Of a stretch of 15,356 bases of DNA, positions 5,681 to 12,101 are shown one piece after another. Position 1 is the stretch's first letter. Every line of letters begins with the position of its first letter. Both the position numbers and the translations under genes were made by a program. Under the pieces are notes generated by a model. The model had not been told where the DNA came from. It ran no database searches and worked only from the letters and a program-made list of their open reading frames with translations. The stretch spans positions 56,819 through 72,174 of the forward strand of contig DIHK01000015.1 of the NCBI GenBank assembly GCA_002420115.1, in the 5' to 3' direction. The DNA comes from Nitrospira sp. UBA5698 (GTDB lineage Bacteria > Nitrospirota > Nitrospiria > Nitrospirales > Nitrospiraceae).

Positions 5681-6859
5681 TCAGACCGGGCGAGTGAGTT
5701 GCACCGCTGCATCCCGCTCAATACGCCCCAACGACGACACCTTACCCCCTCGTTCTTTGTGAACGATTGCTTCAATCTGCACAATCGCCCCGCGATGCCA
5801 TTGATCGAAAGCTTCGTTGGCTTGAGATGCCAGGCGATCCTGCCTACCTATTTCTTGTCGCCCTTGTTCATTGCAGAGCCATGCTCGTTTTTCGCCCTTC
5901 ATGACTCGCAATTCACTCACGACTCGATACACATTGGGTTGCCGATCGACGATTGTCTTGCCATCTTTGCGTAACAACAGATACGAGAATTTCAGCGCAT
6001 CCTTGATAAATCCCACTTCGGCATCAATCTGTTGAATGACGGCCGGGGGTTCCCACGCTCGCTCTTCGTGACACCAGTCATCTGGCTTCACCAGAGCTGG
6101 GCATGCGTTTTCATGGAGGCAGGGGCTGTAAATGGTGCAGCGCTTCTCTTGGAGCAGTTTGTCACGCACCTGCAGCAAGGCCCGCGAAGTTTCGCGTAGA
6201 GCCGGCTCAACGATCATCATCGTTCCATGCGCGGCGAGGAGCGACAACGCCTCGAGCACCATGCCAGCACGCATCTCGATTGAGCCTTTTGCATCTATAT
6301 GAATCTCGTTCAAACAGTTGGCGAGCATGATAAGATCAAATGGTGCCCGCTGTTTAACCTGTTCCAACCAGACTCGCCGCTCAAGATTTCCTTCATAGGT
6401 CTGCAAACTCGCTGCCCCAACAGTAGGCGCCTGGCAGTATCGATCCCACAACTGTCGGGCTTGTCTAAGAGCTGCTTTCGAACCATCGACAGCAGTCACG
6501 GCCAGGGCATACGGCAACTCCTGCTGTTGCCACCAGTCGAGAACTGCCAACGGCCCGGTACCAGGACCTGAACCAAGGTCCAACACTGAGAAACGCTCGT
6601 CCACTTCAGGCGTGGGCATCTCATTGAGCAACCGTTGTATCTTGGCAAGATTGACCGGCAGGAAATACTGCAGATATGCCGTACCTAAGTGGCTACTATC
6701 GAGATACGATCCACTGAGGCGATCTCGTTCTTTAGTAAAGATTCTCGACAGCTCGCTTACGGCCTGGGCCAGGTGCTTAGTCGAAACACTCTCTTCTTCC
6801 ACGGAGGTGAGGATGGCATCAAGAATCCTGCCTGACACTGGAACGTTGAGGCGTTGCAT
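5681..6859 (-). CDS. Rsm22/METTL17-like ribosomal small-subunit methyltransferase family protein
   Basis: A 392-residue class I SAM-dependent methyltransferase fold. Motif I is DLGSGPGTG (94-102), and the acidic residue of the next strand is VDGS (124-127). The later part has the Rsm22 hallmarks: YSPCLHENACP (244-254), DDWC (260-263) and KFSYLLLRK (290-298). Mitochondrial members act in small-subunit ribosome assembly and bind a 4Fe-4S cluster through conserved cysteines. Here C241, C247, C253 and C263 are clustered and could do the same. By inference it acts on or near the 16S rRNA, with the substrate unproven. ATG 6859 fits a TACACT -10 box six bases upstream and no Shine-Dalgarno, so it is predicted leaderless. 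It is divergent from the small gene at 6898, with overlapping promoters. Confidence 0.82.
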   Translation of the reverse strand: MQRLNVPVSGRILDAILTSVEEESVSTKHLAQAVSELSRIFTKERDRLSGSYLDSSHLGTAYLQYFLPVNLAKIQRLLNEMPTPEVDERFSVLDLGSGPGTGPLAVLDWWQQQELPYALAVTAVDGSKAALRQARQLWDRYCQAPTVGAASLQTYEGNLERRVWLEQVKQRAPFDLIMLANCLNEIHIDAKGSIEMRAGMVLEALSLLAAHGTMMIVEPALRETSRALLQVRDKLLQEKRCTIYSPCLHENACPALVKPDDWCHEERAWEPPAVIQQIDAEVGFIKDALKFSYLLLRKDGKTIVDRQPNVYRVVSELRVMKGEKRAWLCNEQGRQEIGRQDRLASQANEAFDQWHRGAIVQIEAIVHKERGGKVSSLGRIERDAAVQLTRPV

Positions 6860-6875
6860 AGCTGTAGTGTATGCT
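6846..6875 (+). promoter_or_regulatory. Predicted promoter of the gene at 6898
   Basis: TTGAGG (6846-6851), 18-base spacer, TATGCT (6870-6875). Transcription would begin near 6882, leaving a leader of about 16 bases that includes the GGAGG Shine-Dalgarno. The -35 box lies inside the first codons of the divergent Rsm22-like gene. Confidence 0.45.
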
Positions 6876-6895
6876 CAGGGCATTACGGAGGACAA
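6866..6895 (-). promoter_or_regulatory. Predicted leaderless promoter of the Rsm22-like gene
   Basis: Minus strand TTGTCC (6895-6890), 18-base spacer, TACACT (6871-6866), six bases, ATG at 6859. It overlaps the divergent promoter, and its -35 box overlaps the Shine-Dalgarno of the opposite gene. Confidence 0.5.
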
Positions 6896-6897
6896 CC

Positions 6898-7146
6898 ATG
6901 ACCGATGACATTTTGAGGGCCTATAAAGACGTCGAATCGGCGGTAGAACGCTATATCCGACTCCTGCACGACCATGTCACCATGCTCCAAAACATAGAGC
7001 CACCCGGCTCCGACAAAGTCGTTCGGCTGACGGCCGGGTCCAAAGCCATGACGGATAGTGCAGGGATCTACCTATCCTACGCCAAATATGTGGCTTACGG
7101 GATGCCGGCCAGTGAGGAGATGGTGGAGGATGAGATTCAAGGCTAG
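6898..7146 (+). CDS. Small hypothetical protein
   Basis: An 82-residue soluble, mostly helical protein beginning MTDDILRAYKDVESAVERYI. It has an amphipathic first half and the segment VVRLTAGSKAMTDSAGIYLS in the middle. It has no cysteines, signal peptide or membrane segment, and I recognise no family. ATG 6898 is chosen over an in-frame upstream ATG (6871) because GGAGG (6887-6891) sits six bases before it, a clear Shine-Dalgarno. It is divergent from the Rsm22-like gene with overlapping promoters and is followed by a repeat and a strong terminator, so it is probably monocistronic. Confidence 0.7.
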   Translation: MTDDILRAYKDVESAVERYIRLLHDHVTMLQNIEPPGSDKVVRLTAGSKAMTDSAGIYLSYAKYVAYGMPASEEMVEDEIQG

Positions 7147-7164
7147 CTGTCAGCAACTAGCTTT

Positions 7165-7189
7165 CAGCTGACAGCTGTTGGCTAACGGC
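7165..7189. repeat. Dispersed AGCTGA-type repeat, copy 2
   Basis: Begins CAGCTGACAGCTGTTGG and matches the aclB-aclA copy (1171-1195) at 21 of 25 positions. Additional AGCTGTCAGC and TAGCTTTCAGCTG units start at 7144. It lies between the stop of the small gene and its terminator. Confidence 0.6.
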
Positions 7190-7193
7190 ACAG

Positions 7194-7240
7194 AAAAACA
7201 AGAGCCCGTCCGGTATCTAGCCGGACGGGCTCTTGTTTTT
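7194..7240. terminator. Strong bidirectional rho-independent terminator
   Basis: Two perfect 20-base arms (AAAAACAAGAGCCCGTCCGG at 7194-7213 and its complement at 7221-7240) around a 7-base loop. The GC-rich core is flanked by A-tracts and T-tracts, so it works on both strands. On plus it ends the small gene (stop 7146). On minus it ends the oxidoreductase operon (stop 7255, 14 bases before the hairpin). Confidence 0.95.
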
Positions 7241-7254
7241 TGTCTCTTGCTATT

Positions 7255-8589
7255 TTAAATGCTGCGCATGAAATGGGCGACCTCGTCCTGATTGACGGCG
7301 CCACCCATAATCTGCGACATCGCAACGTTGGTCGATTTCTTACCGCTTACCCCGGACTCGACCTCGTCTACGATCAACTCAACTGGCATCGATTGACCAC
7401 CGTATACGCGCGGGCCGCCGATGATCTTCGCGCTGGAAAAGCCATAAATAGCAGTCGCTACTTCCTTCGCCAGCCACCCGACGTAATTAAACTCCGGAAC
7501 CACAATCAGCTTAGCCTTCGCGCATAACTGACGGAGTTCCTTCGTCGGAAATGGACGGAGGGAGCGGATTTTAATCAATCCGACCTTCATGCCCTTTTCC
7601 TTGCAGAGCCGCACAGCCTCGCGCGACTGTGCCGCTGCGCTGCCGGAGGCAATGATGATTACTTCCGCATCATCGACGTTTTCCGCGGTTAGTAAACCGC
7701 CCATGTACTTATTGATGTACTTGCGGGACCGTTCGACAGCCGCCCACACTTCCTGCTGCCAGACTGCATGGATGTTATAGGCCATGAAGTTCGACTTCTG
7801 AACCGGGGCGTCACGGGACAGACGAGCCGGAGGATTCTCGGCATCAAGTACCGGCACCGCACCACGCCAGGCTTCACGCGGCGGCAACTTGATCCCACGA
7901 TCTTGCATCCGCACGTAGCCACGGGCATGCGTCACAAAGAATCCGTCGCAGCAGACCCCAACCGGCAGAGTCACGTCGTTCTTTTCACTGATCGTGAAGC
8001 CGGCCATCGTGAAATCGAACATGTCCTGTTGATTTTCGGCATGGAACACAATCATGCCGCAGTTCAGCAGGTAAGCGACTTCGATATTGTCCGGCTGAAT
8101 GGCAAGTGGCGCATTGACGACGCGACACGTAAACATTGCAACCACCGGAAGACGGTGGCCAGGCCAAGACGCAATACCTTCCAGTCCACGCAACGTACCA
8201 GGCCCAGCTGTGGCCGTATAGCATCGAACGCCTGCACGAGACCCACCGGCGATGGCTGCCATCACACCGACTTCTTCTTCCCCACGATAGTACTCTTTCA
8301 CATAGCCTTCACCGTAGAGCACTCCGACAAGCTGCATCGTTTCACTTTGCGGTGTGATCGGATAGGCAATGGCTAAGTCCACGTTGGATCGACGGATCGC
8401 TTCCTTGGCAGCTTCGCTGCCCGTGATGAACTCCTTCGTCCGTGGCGCCTCATGAAACATGTATTCAGGAGTCACAACCTTCTGGCGTTTTGCCTCGCCA
8501 TGCGGATCTTGCTTCTTTGCGCTCGCTGGAGCGGCCACGCTGGTGATCGGGTCGCCTTGGGGATTCGTTTTCACTTCAGTCTCGCTCAT
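7255..8589 (-). CDS. 2-oxoacid:ferredoxin oxidoreductase alpha subunit (PorA-like)
   Basis: The 444-residue alpha subunit, last gene of a five-gene operon. It carries the family signature AYPITPQSET (75-84) for binding the pyrimidine part of TPP, followed by EEEVGVMAAIAGGSRAGVR and the TATAGPG motif. The C-terminal half contains the transketolase-C-like domain (about 300-420). The first 50 residues are a polar, Ala/Lys-rich extension before the domain starts at RTKEF. With the beta subunit it reductively carboxylates acetyl-CoA to pyruvate or succinyl-CoA to 2-oxoglutarate; which substrate cannot be told from sequence alone. AGAGGTG precedes the ATG. It lies 41 bases after the epsilon gene and is followed by the shared terminator. 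Confidence 0.9.
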   Translation of the reverse strand: MSETEVKTNPQGDPITSVAAPASAKKQDPHGEAKRQKVVTPEYMFHEAPRTKEFITGSEAAKEAIRRSNVDLAIAYPITPQSETMQLVGVLYGEGYVKEYYRGEEEVGVMAAIAGGSRAGVRCYTATAGPGTLRGLEGIASWPGHRLPVVAMFTCRVVNAPLAIQPDNIEVAYLLNCGMIVFHAENQQDMFDFTMAGFTISEKNDVTLPVGVCCDGFFVTHARGYVRMQDRGIKLPPREAWRGAVPVLDAENPPARLSRDAPVQKSNFMAYNIHAVWQQEVWAAVERSRKYINKYMGGLLTAENVDDAEVIIIASGSAAAQSREAVRLCKEKGMKVGLIKIRSLRPFPTKELRQLCAKAKLIVVPEFNYVGWLAKEVATAIYGFSSAKIIGGPRVYGGQSMPVELIVDEVESGVSGKKSTNVAMSQIMGGAVNQDEVAHFMRSI

Positions 8590-8630
8590 AATCGCACCTC
8601 TTTATATGGACGGTGAGCTATTCGCTCAGC

Positions 8631-9395
8631 CTACCCTTCTCGCTTCATCTGTTCTGCAGAATGGCCGAACATCGCAGCGCTGCCCGCTCCACCAGGAGTC
8701 GGAGCAAACGCCATCGGGTTAGTATGAGTCTTACCACCATGGACCTTTGACTGGGTACCGGTAAAACGGACGTTTTCTCCATTCTCCGGCAGCTTGATGC
8801 CCAGTTCTTCCCGGACACGCTTGAAAATCTGCGCGACCCGCTTGATTTTCAGGGTATCGGAGTCCCGGATCGTGAGCATGGCATCCTCATGGCCTTGCTC
8901 CGCGCAAATCGCCATCGTACAGCAATTGGTTCCCGCCCGGATCATCTTGAGGGTGAGATTAGCATAATGGCAATGCACACCGATGAAGATACAGGCTTCG
9001 ATCTTGTTGCCCCAGATTGTCAAATTCGGATGATTCGGATTGATCACTTCCTCAGGATCGATCTTCGGATACTTCGGACGATAGTCCGGCATCGGGATAA
9101 TCATCACTTCCGGAATCTGCGCGGCAATTTCCAATGTCGCTTTTGCTTTTTCTACTGCATGGTCGTTCCAGGCCCACAAGAGCAAGGGACCCGGGAAAAT
9201 CGTTGCATTCGGGCTCGTCAACATCTTTCGAGCCATCTCCTCAATAACAACTTCCTCATTTGGCTCAAGAAGGCCGTAGTACAACCCCTGCCCAGGATCA
9301 GGCAGGTCAACACCTAACTGGGCCGCAGACGGCGGGTGGAACCCAGCCGGACCCGGCACGATGATCCGCTCTCTCGTATCTTGTGTGATGGCCAC
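8631..9395 (-). CDS. Fifth (epsilon, PorE-like) subunit of 2-oxoacid:ferredoxin oxidoreductase
   Basis: A 254-residue protein in the fourth position of the operon. It matches none of the classical alpha, beta, gamma or delta modules. It looks like the extra subunit known from five-subunit oxidoreductases of Hydrogenobacter and Nitrospira, whose role is unresolved. Visible features are ATIFPGPLLLWAWNDHAVEK (64-83), C135, GVHCHYANL with C142 (139-147), and a cluster GTNCCTMAIC with C158, C159 and C164. The C-terminal 40 residues are Gly/Pro-rich and flexible. The cysteines could hold metal, but this is inference. The start is GTG 9395, 16 bases after the delta stop, with a modest AAGGGA about 8 bases upstream; no alternative ATG fits better. 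Confidence 0.75.
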   Translation of the reverse strand: MAITQDTRERIIVPGPAGFHPPSAAQLGVDLPDPGQGLYYGLLEPNEEVVIEEMARKMLTSPNATIFPGPLLLWAWNDHAVEKAKATLEIAAQIPEVMIIPMPDYRPKYPKIDPEEVINPNHPNLTIWGNKIEACIFIGVHCHYANLTLKMIRAGTNCCTMAICAEQGHEDAMLTIRDSDTLKIKRVAQIFKRVREELGIKLPENGENVRFTGTQSKVHGGKTHTNPMAFAPTPGGAGSAAMFGHSAEQMKREG

Positions 9396-9411
9396 GCCTG
9401 ATTCCCTTTCC

Positions 9412-9735
9412 TTACCCGACGACAGGGCTTGCTAACACTGCCGTGGTGCTTTTCTCTCCGTACGTAATATTGTCCGTCAATGCCGCTTTTGGTAGTTGGT
9501 CGATCATAATCATCTTGATGGCATTATTCTTTGCCATGGTGTCGCAGACCCACACGCATTGCGCACATCCTTTACAACGGTCGACTGCGACATAGGCGGA
9601 TCCGTACTTGAATCCTTGATCTTTACCCATCTCGTCGCTGTAAAGAATCGTGTTGGCTTCCGGACAGTACTGTGTGCAGAGCTTGCAACTCTTTGCGGCA
9701 CAAATTTCGACACTGATATCGGCTACGAGGTACAT
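9412..9735 (-). CDS. 2-oxoacid:ferredoxin oxidoreductase delta subunit (two-cluster ferredoxin)
   Basis: A 107-residue ferredoxin-like subunit predicted to hold two 4Fe-4S clusters that link the catalytic subunits to soluble ferredoxin. The second motif is canonical: C54-x2-C57-x2-C60-x3-C64. The first is C12-x4-C17-x2-C20-x3-C24-Pro, with two extra residues between its first two cysteines compared with the usual CxxCxxCxxxCP. The last 30 residues are a tail without cysteines. AAAGGAG precedes ATG 9735. It sits 20 bases after the gamma gene and 16 before the epsilon gene, so it is part of the same transcript. Confidence 0.9.
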   Translation of the reverse strand: MYLVADISVEICAAKSCKLCTQYCPEANTILYSDEMGKDQGFKYGSAYVAVDRCKGCAQCVWVCDTMAKNNAIKMIMIDQLPKAALTDNITYGEKSTTAVLASPVVG

Positions 9736-9755
9736 GGAAACTCCTTTATAACCGG

Positions 9756-10472
9756 TTACGCGGTGGCTGCAGCGACAGGCTCTTCCACCCGCTTGACATC
9801 AGCCGCAGCCCAACCATGATCAACAGCGTAGTTCCACCCGGCCCGCATGACGGCAACGTTCTTTTCGATCAGTTCTTGCTTCTTTTTGAACTTCCGCTCA
9901 ACGACGCTGTCAAGAGCGGCCGTACCACCAGAGACCACGAAGCCCTTCCCAAGGAACCGATCCTTCACGGCTTGATCCAGCCCTGCCATGCTCGTCAACC
10001 CCGTAATGGCACCGATACAGCCCATCAACGCCATGTTGGTAGCCAGATCCATGCCTGCGACTTCAAGAGAGATCTTCGTCGCAGGGAAGTAATACAGCTT
10101 CGCACGCCGCTCTTTCAGCTCAGCCGCCTGATCTCGATGGAGATTCATCGGCCCATCGTTGTTGATCAGTGCAATCCCATCTTCCTTCAAGCCGAAGTAG
10201 AACGGCATCGTGTAAGACTTGCCGTGCGTAATGACTTGAGGATGGAAAATGATAATGATGTGCGGGAAGGTGATTTCGCCGATCTCATAGATCGGTTCAT
10301 CCGACACGCGAACATAGCTTTCAACCGGCGCCATTCGCTTTTCCGATCCATAGAACGGCACGATCGTGCTTTCACCGCCGGCATTGATGACGGCAGTACT
10401 CAGTATGTGCGACCCAGTCACGACGCCCTGTCCGCCCACACCTGCCATTCGAATATTGAAGCGCTTTGCCAT
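9756..10472 (-). CDS. 2-oxoacid:ferredoxin oxidoreductase gamma subunit
   Basis: A 238-residue gamma subunit with the family signature MAGVGGQGVVTGSHIL (9-24). A conserved PVESYVRVSDEPI segment follows near residues 49-61. It is the scaffold that pairs with alpha and beta in the heteromultimeric enzyme. The C-terminus from about residue 200 is a basic then Ala/Val-rich tail, longer than many gamma subunits. AAGGAG lies 9 bases before ATG 10472. It starts 21 bases after the beta gene and 20 before the delta gene. Confidence 0.92.
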   Translation of the reverse strand: MAKRFNIRMAGVGGQGVVTGSHILSTAVINAGGESTIVPFYGSEKRMAPVESYVRVSDEPIYEIGEITFPHIIIIFHPQVITHGKSYTMPFYFGLKEDGIALINNDGPMNLHRDQAAELKERRAKLYYFPATKISLEVAGMDLATNMALMGCIGAITGLTSMAGLDQAVKDRFLGKGFVVSGGTAALDSVVERKFKKKQELIEKNVAVMRAGWNYAVDHGWAAADVKRVEEPVAAATA

Positions 10473-10493
10473 CGTGGACTCTCCTTCGTTCGC

Positions 10494-11387
10494 TTAGGCC
10501 TTGTTAGGAATCGCAGCAGCCGGCTTGGCAAGAAACTCCTTGTAACCATAGCGCTCAGTGAGGTACTGCTTCGCTTCTTCGCTGACATACTCCGTAAACT
10601 GATACCGGTCATTTTCAACCGTCTTCGCATCTTCCATGACCTTATCGGTCGGAATGGCGTACTCAATGTTGCAGGATGTGTAGGCTTGAATATAGGTGGA
10701 CCCGACTTCGCGTGCGATCAGCACGGCTTTTTTGATGACGCTTTCCACACGACGCGGATTATTCGGCACCACGGTCGCCACATAGGCACAACCCGCGACC
10801 TTCGCCATCTGCAGCATATCCATCTTCTCGAACTTCTTCCCGAGAGGAGCCATCTTCAACACCGCACCGCGGTTGGTCATCCCGCTTTCTTGACCGCCGG
10901 TATTTCCGTACACTTCATTGTCCAACATGATGGTCGTAAATCGTTCCTTGCGGAACCATGAATGCAGCACCTGCTGGAAGCCGATGTCCGCCGTTCCACC
11001 GTCCCCGGCCATCACGACCACATCTTTCGGCTTATCACCGAAACGAAGCCGAAGGCCACGTGAGAGGCCGCTCGCCACTCCATTCTGGTCTCCGTAGTTG
11101 CCATAGACAAAGGGGATGGCAGCCTGTGAAATAGCCAGACGACCGCAACCGGCCGTCCCGACGGTAATCGTATCTTCTGGATTTGGGAACGCCACCATGG
11201 CCAAGCGAATGAAGAGCGTCATCGCACAACCGGCGCACATAGGGTGCTCTTCAAGCACTTCCTTGAAACTTCCAACCTGTGAAACCGAGACTTTCTTGCC
11301 AAACGGTCCGTGCTCGACCAAATCTCGATATTCTTTCGGCATAAACTTTTCGAATCCGTTGGAGAACTTGACGTAATCAAGGCTCAT
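10494..11387 (-). CDS. 2-oxoacid:ferredoxin oxidoreductase beta subunit (TPP-binding)
   Basis: The 297-residue catalytic beta subunit, first gene of the operon. The TPP/Mg motif runs from GDGG (128-131) to DNEVYGNTGGQ (156-166). Cysteines for the proximal 4Fe-4S cluster are C51 and C54 (CAGC), C81 (GTAGCG) and C239 (YTSCNIEY). It binds TPP and carries out the reductive carboxylation or oxidative decarboxylation with the alpha subunit. GGGAGGTG is a very strong Shine-Dalgarno before ATG 11387. The transcribed order is beta-gamma-delta-epsilon-alpha. The substrate could be pyruvate or 2-oxoglutarate; the five-subunit composition fits either in rTCA bacteria. Confidence 0.92.
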   Translation of the reverse strand: MSLDYVKFSNGFEKFMPKEYRDLVEHGPFGKKVSVSQVGSFKEVLEEHPMCAGCAMTLFIRLAMVAFPNPEDTITVGTAGCGRLAISQAAIPFVYGNYGDQNGVASGLSRGLRLRFGDKPKDVVVMAGDGGTADIGFQQVLHSWFRKERFTTIMLDNEVYGNTGGQESGMTNRGAVLKMAPLGKKFEKMDMLQMAKVAGCAYVATVVPNNPRRVESVIKKAVLIAREVGSTYIQAYTSCNIEYAIPTDKVMEDAKTVENDRYQFTEYVSEEAKQYLTERYGYKEFLAKPAAAIPNKA

Positions 11388-11526
11388 TAGGCACCTCCCT
11401 TATATCGTTGGCAACGGCATGCCGCTGCTCATATTTTCGTCACTCTGCCGAATCATGACTCACGAAAGAAAACTTGGGGACTTGAGGGTTTGAACGATTC
11501 AGTACACTTTAAACCAAACCACCAGC

Positions 11527-11556
11527 ATCCTAGCAAAGCCGAAAAAAGACTGTCAA
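11527..11556 (-). promoter_or_regulatory. Predicted promoter of the oxidoreductase operon
   Basis: Minus strand TTGACA (11556-11551), a perfect -35, then 18 bases and TAGGAT (11532-11527). Transcription would start near 11520, giving a leader of about 130 bases before the beta gene, unlike the leaderless layout of several neighbouring genes. Confidence 0.6.
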
Positions 11557-11789
11557 TGTTTGTACGGCCTTTTCTCTGCGCAGATTAGGTTGCCCCACCG
11601 ACTAACAGGCTGTCGAAATCTCTTGAAGATAGTATAACGTCACGAAAATCAACGCAACTTCAAAGAGGACCCACGGTTTCCAAAAGAAGGCCTAGATTCG
11701 ACGGTCAGACATAGGCCCTTTGCCCCAAGCCATGGAGCTGGTTGCTGAGGAGACTGCTTGGCTTATGCATGGCAATTCATGTTTAGAGA

Positions 11790-11818
11790 TTGCCGATCCA
11801 CAACAATCTGTTTACACT
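11790..11818 (+). promoter_or_regulatory. Predicted leaderless promoter of the MetV-like gene
   Basis: TTGCCG (11790-11795), 17-base spacer, TACACT (11813-11818), seven bases, ATG at 11826. The start of transcription is expected at or within a base or two of the start codon. Confidence 0.55.
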
Positions 11819-11825
11819 GCGATGT

Positions 11826-12074
11826 ATGTCGCTGCGAGTACTGATCCCCGGCGAAGACGAGGCCGGGACCCATGTCGGTGGAGTGCATAAGCGCCCCCTA
11901 ATTCCTGATAACACACTCAAGGCCGAGTGCCCAAAATTCATGGCACATGGCCCCTGTGGAGGAGTCCGGAAAGGTGGACTGTGTGAGGTATACCCGGACA
12001 TGAAATGTCCATGGGTCTCCCTGTATCTCGAATTAGAGAAGATCGGTCAGACTGATTGGATGAAACAAGTGTAG
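11826..12074 (+). CDS. Stand-alone MTHFR C-terminal (MetV-like) zinc/iron-binding domain protein
   Basis: An 82-residue protein made up almost entirely of the domain found at the C-terminus of some methylenetetrahydrofolate reductases and in MetV. The motif is C35-PKFMAHGP-C44-GG...GL-C53-EVYP...K-C61-PWVSLY. The four cysteines probably bind zinc or an iron-sulfur cluster. In MetVF-type enzymes this domain partners the catalytic MetF, but no metF lies in this window, so its partner is unknown. ATG 11826 is chosen over an in-frame upstream ATG at 11790 because a TACACT -10 box ends seven bases before it. queF follows after 13 bases on the same strand, so the two may be co-transcribed. Confidence 0.78.
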   Translation: MSLRVLIPGEDEAGTHVGGVHKRPLIPDNTLKAECPKFMAHGPCGGVRKGGLCEVYPDMKCPWVSLYLELEKIGQTDWMKQV

Positions 12075-12101
12075 TGAGGCGTGAAACGTGAAACGTGAAG
12101 C
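12074..12101 (+). repeat. Tandem GTGARRC heptamer repeat
   Basis: Four consecutive 7-base units: GTGAGGC, GTGAAAC, GTGAAAC and GTGAAGC. The array begins on the last base of the MetV-like stop codon and runs into the annotated queF start (GTG 12088 is the first codon of the third unit). Similar heptamer arrays occur, as I recall, between genes in Nitrospira genomes. Confidence 0.65.

Larger units (their letters stand above)
11388..11825. other. Intergenic region between divergent operons
   Basis: No gene in these 438 bases. They hold the predicted promoter and about 130-base leader of the oxidoreductase operon, a small palindromic element around GGCATGCC (11418-11425) in that leader, and a separate TATACT box on the minus strand at 11630-11635 with a poor -35. 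The predicted promoter of the MetV-like gene is at the right end. The stretch 11601-11617 (CTAACAGGCTGTCGAAA-like) could be a remnant of a dispersed repeat, but this is weak. Confidence 0.5.

Noticed and set aside
7768..8376. A 202-codon plus-strand frame opposite the alpha subunit gene
   Set aside because: Antisense to a well-supported gene, with no motif or ribosome binding site.
9816..10961. A 381-codon plus-strand open frame opposite the beta and gamma subunit genes
   Set aside because: It is antisense to two clearly recognised genes with intact family motifs; the long frame is a by-product of their codon usage.
11630..11650. Minus-strand TATACT with TTGCGT 15 bases upstream as a second promoter of the oxidoreductase operon
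   Set aside because: The spacer is too short for a good sigma70 promoter, and the TTGACA-18-TAGGAT pair at 11527-11556 is clearly better.
12074..12101. Short tandem repeat read as a CRISPR-like array
   Set aside because: Units are 7 bases with no spacers; it is a simple heptamer repeat and no cas genes are present.
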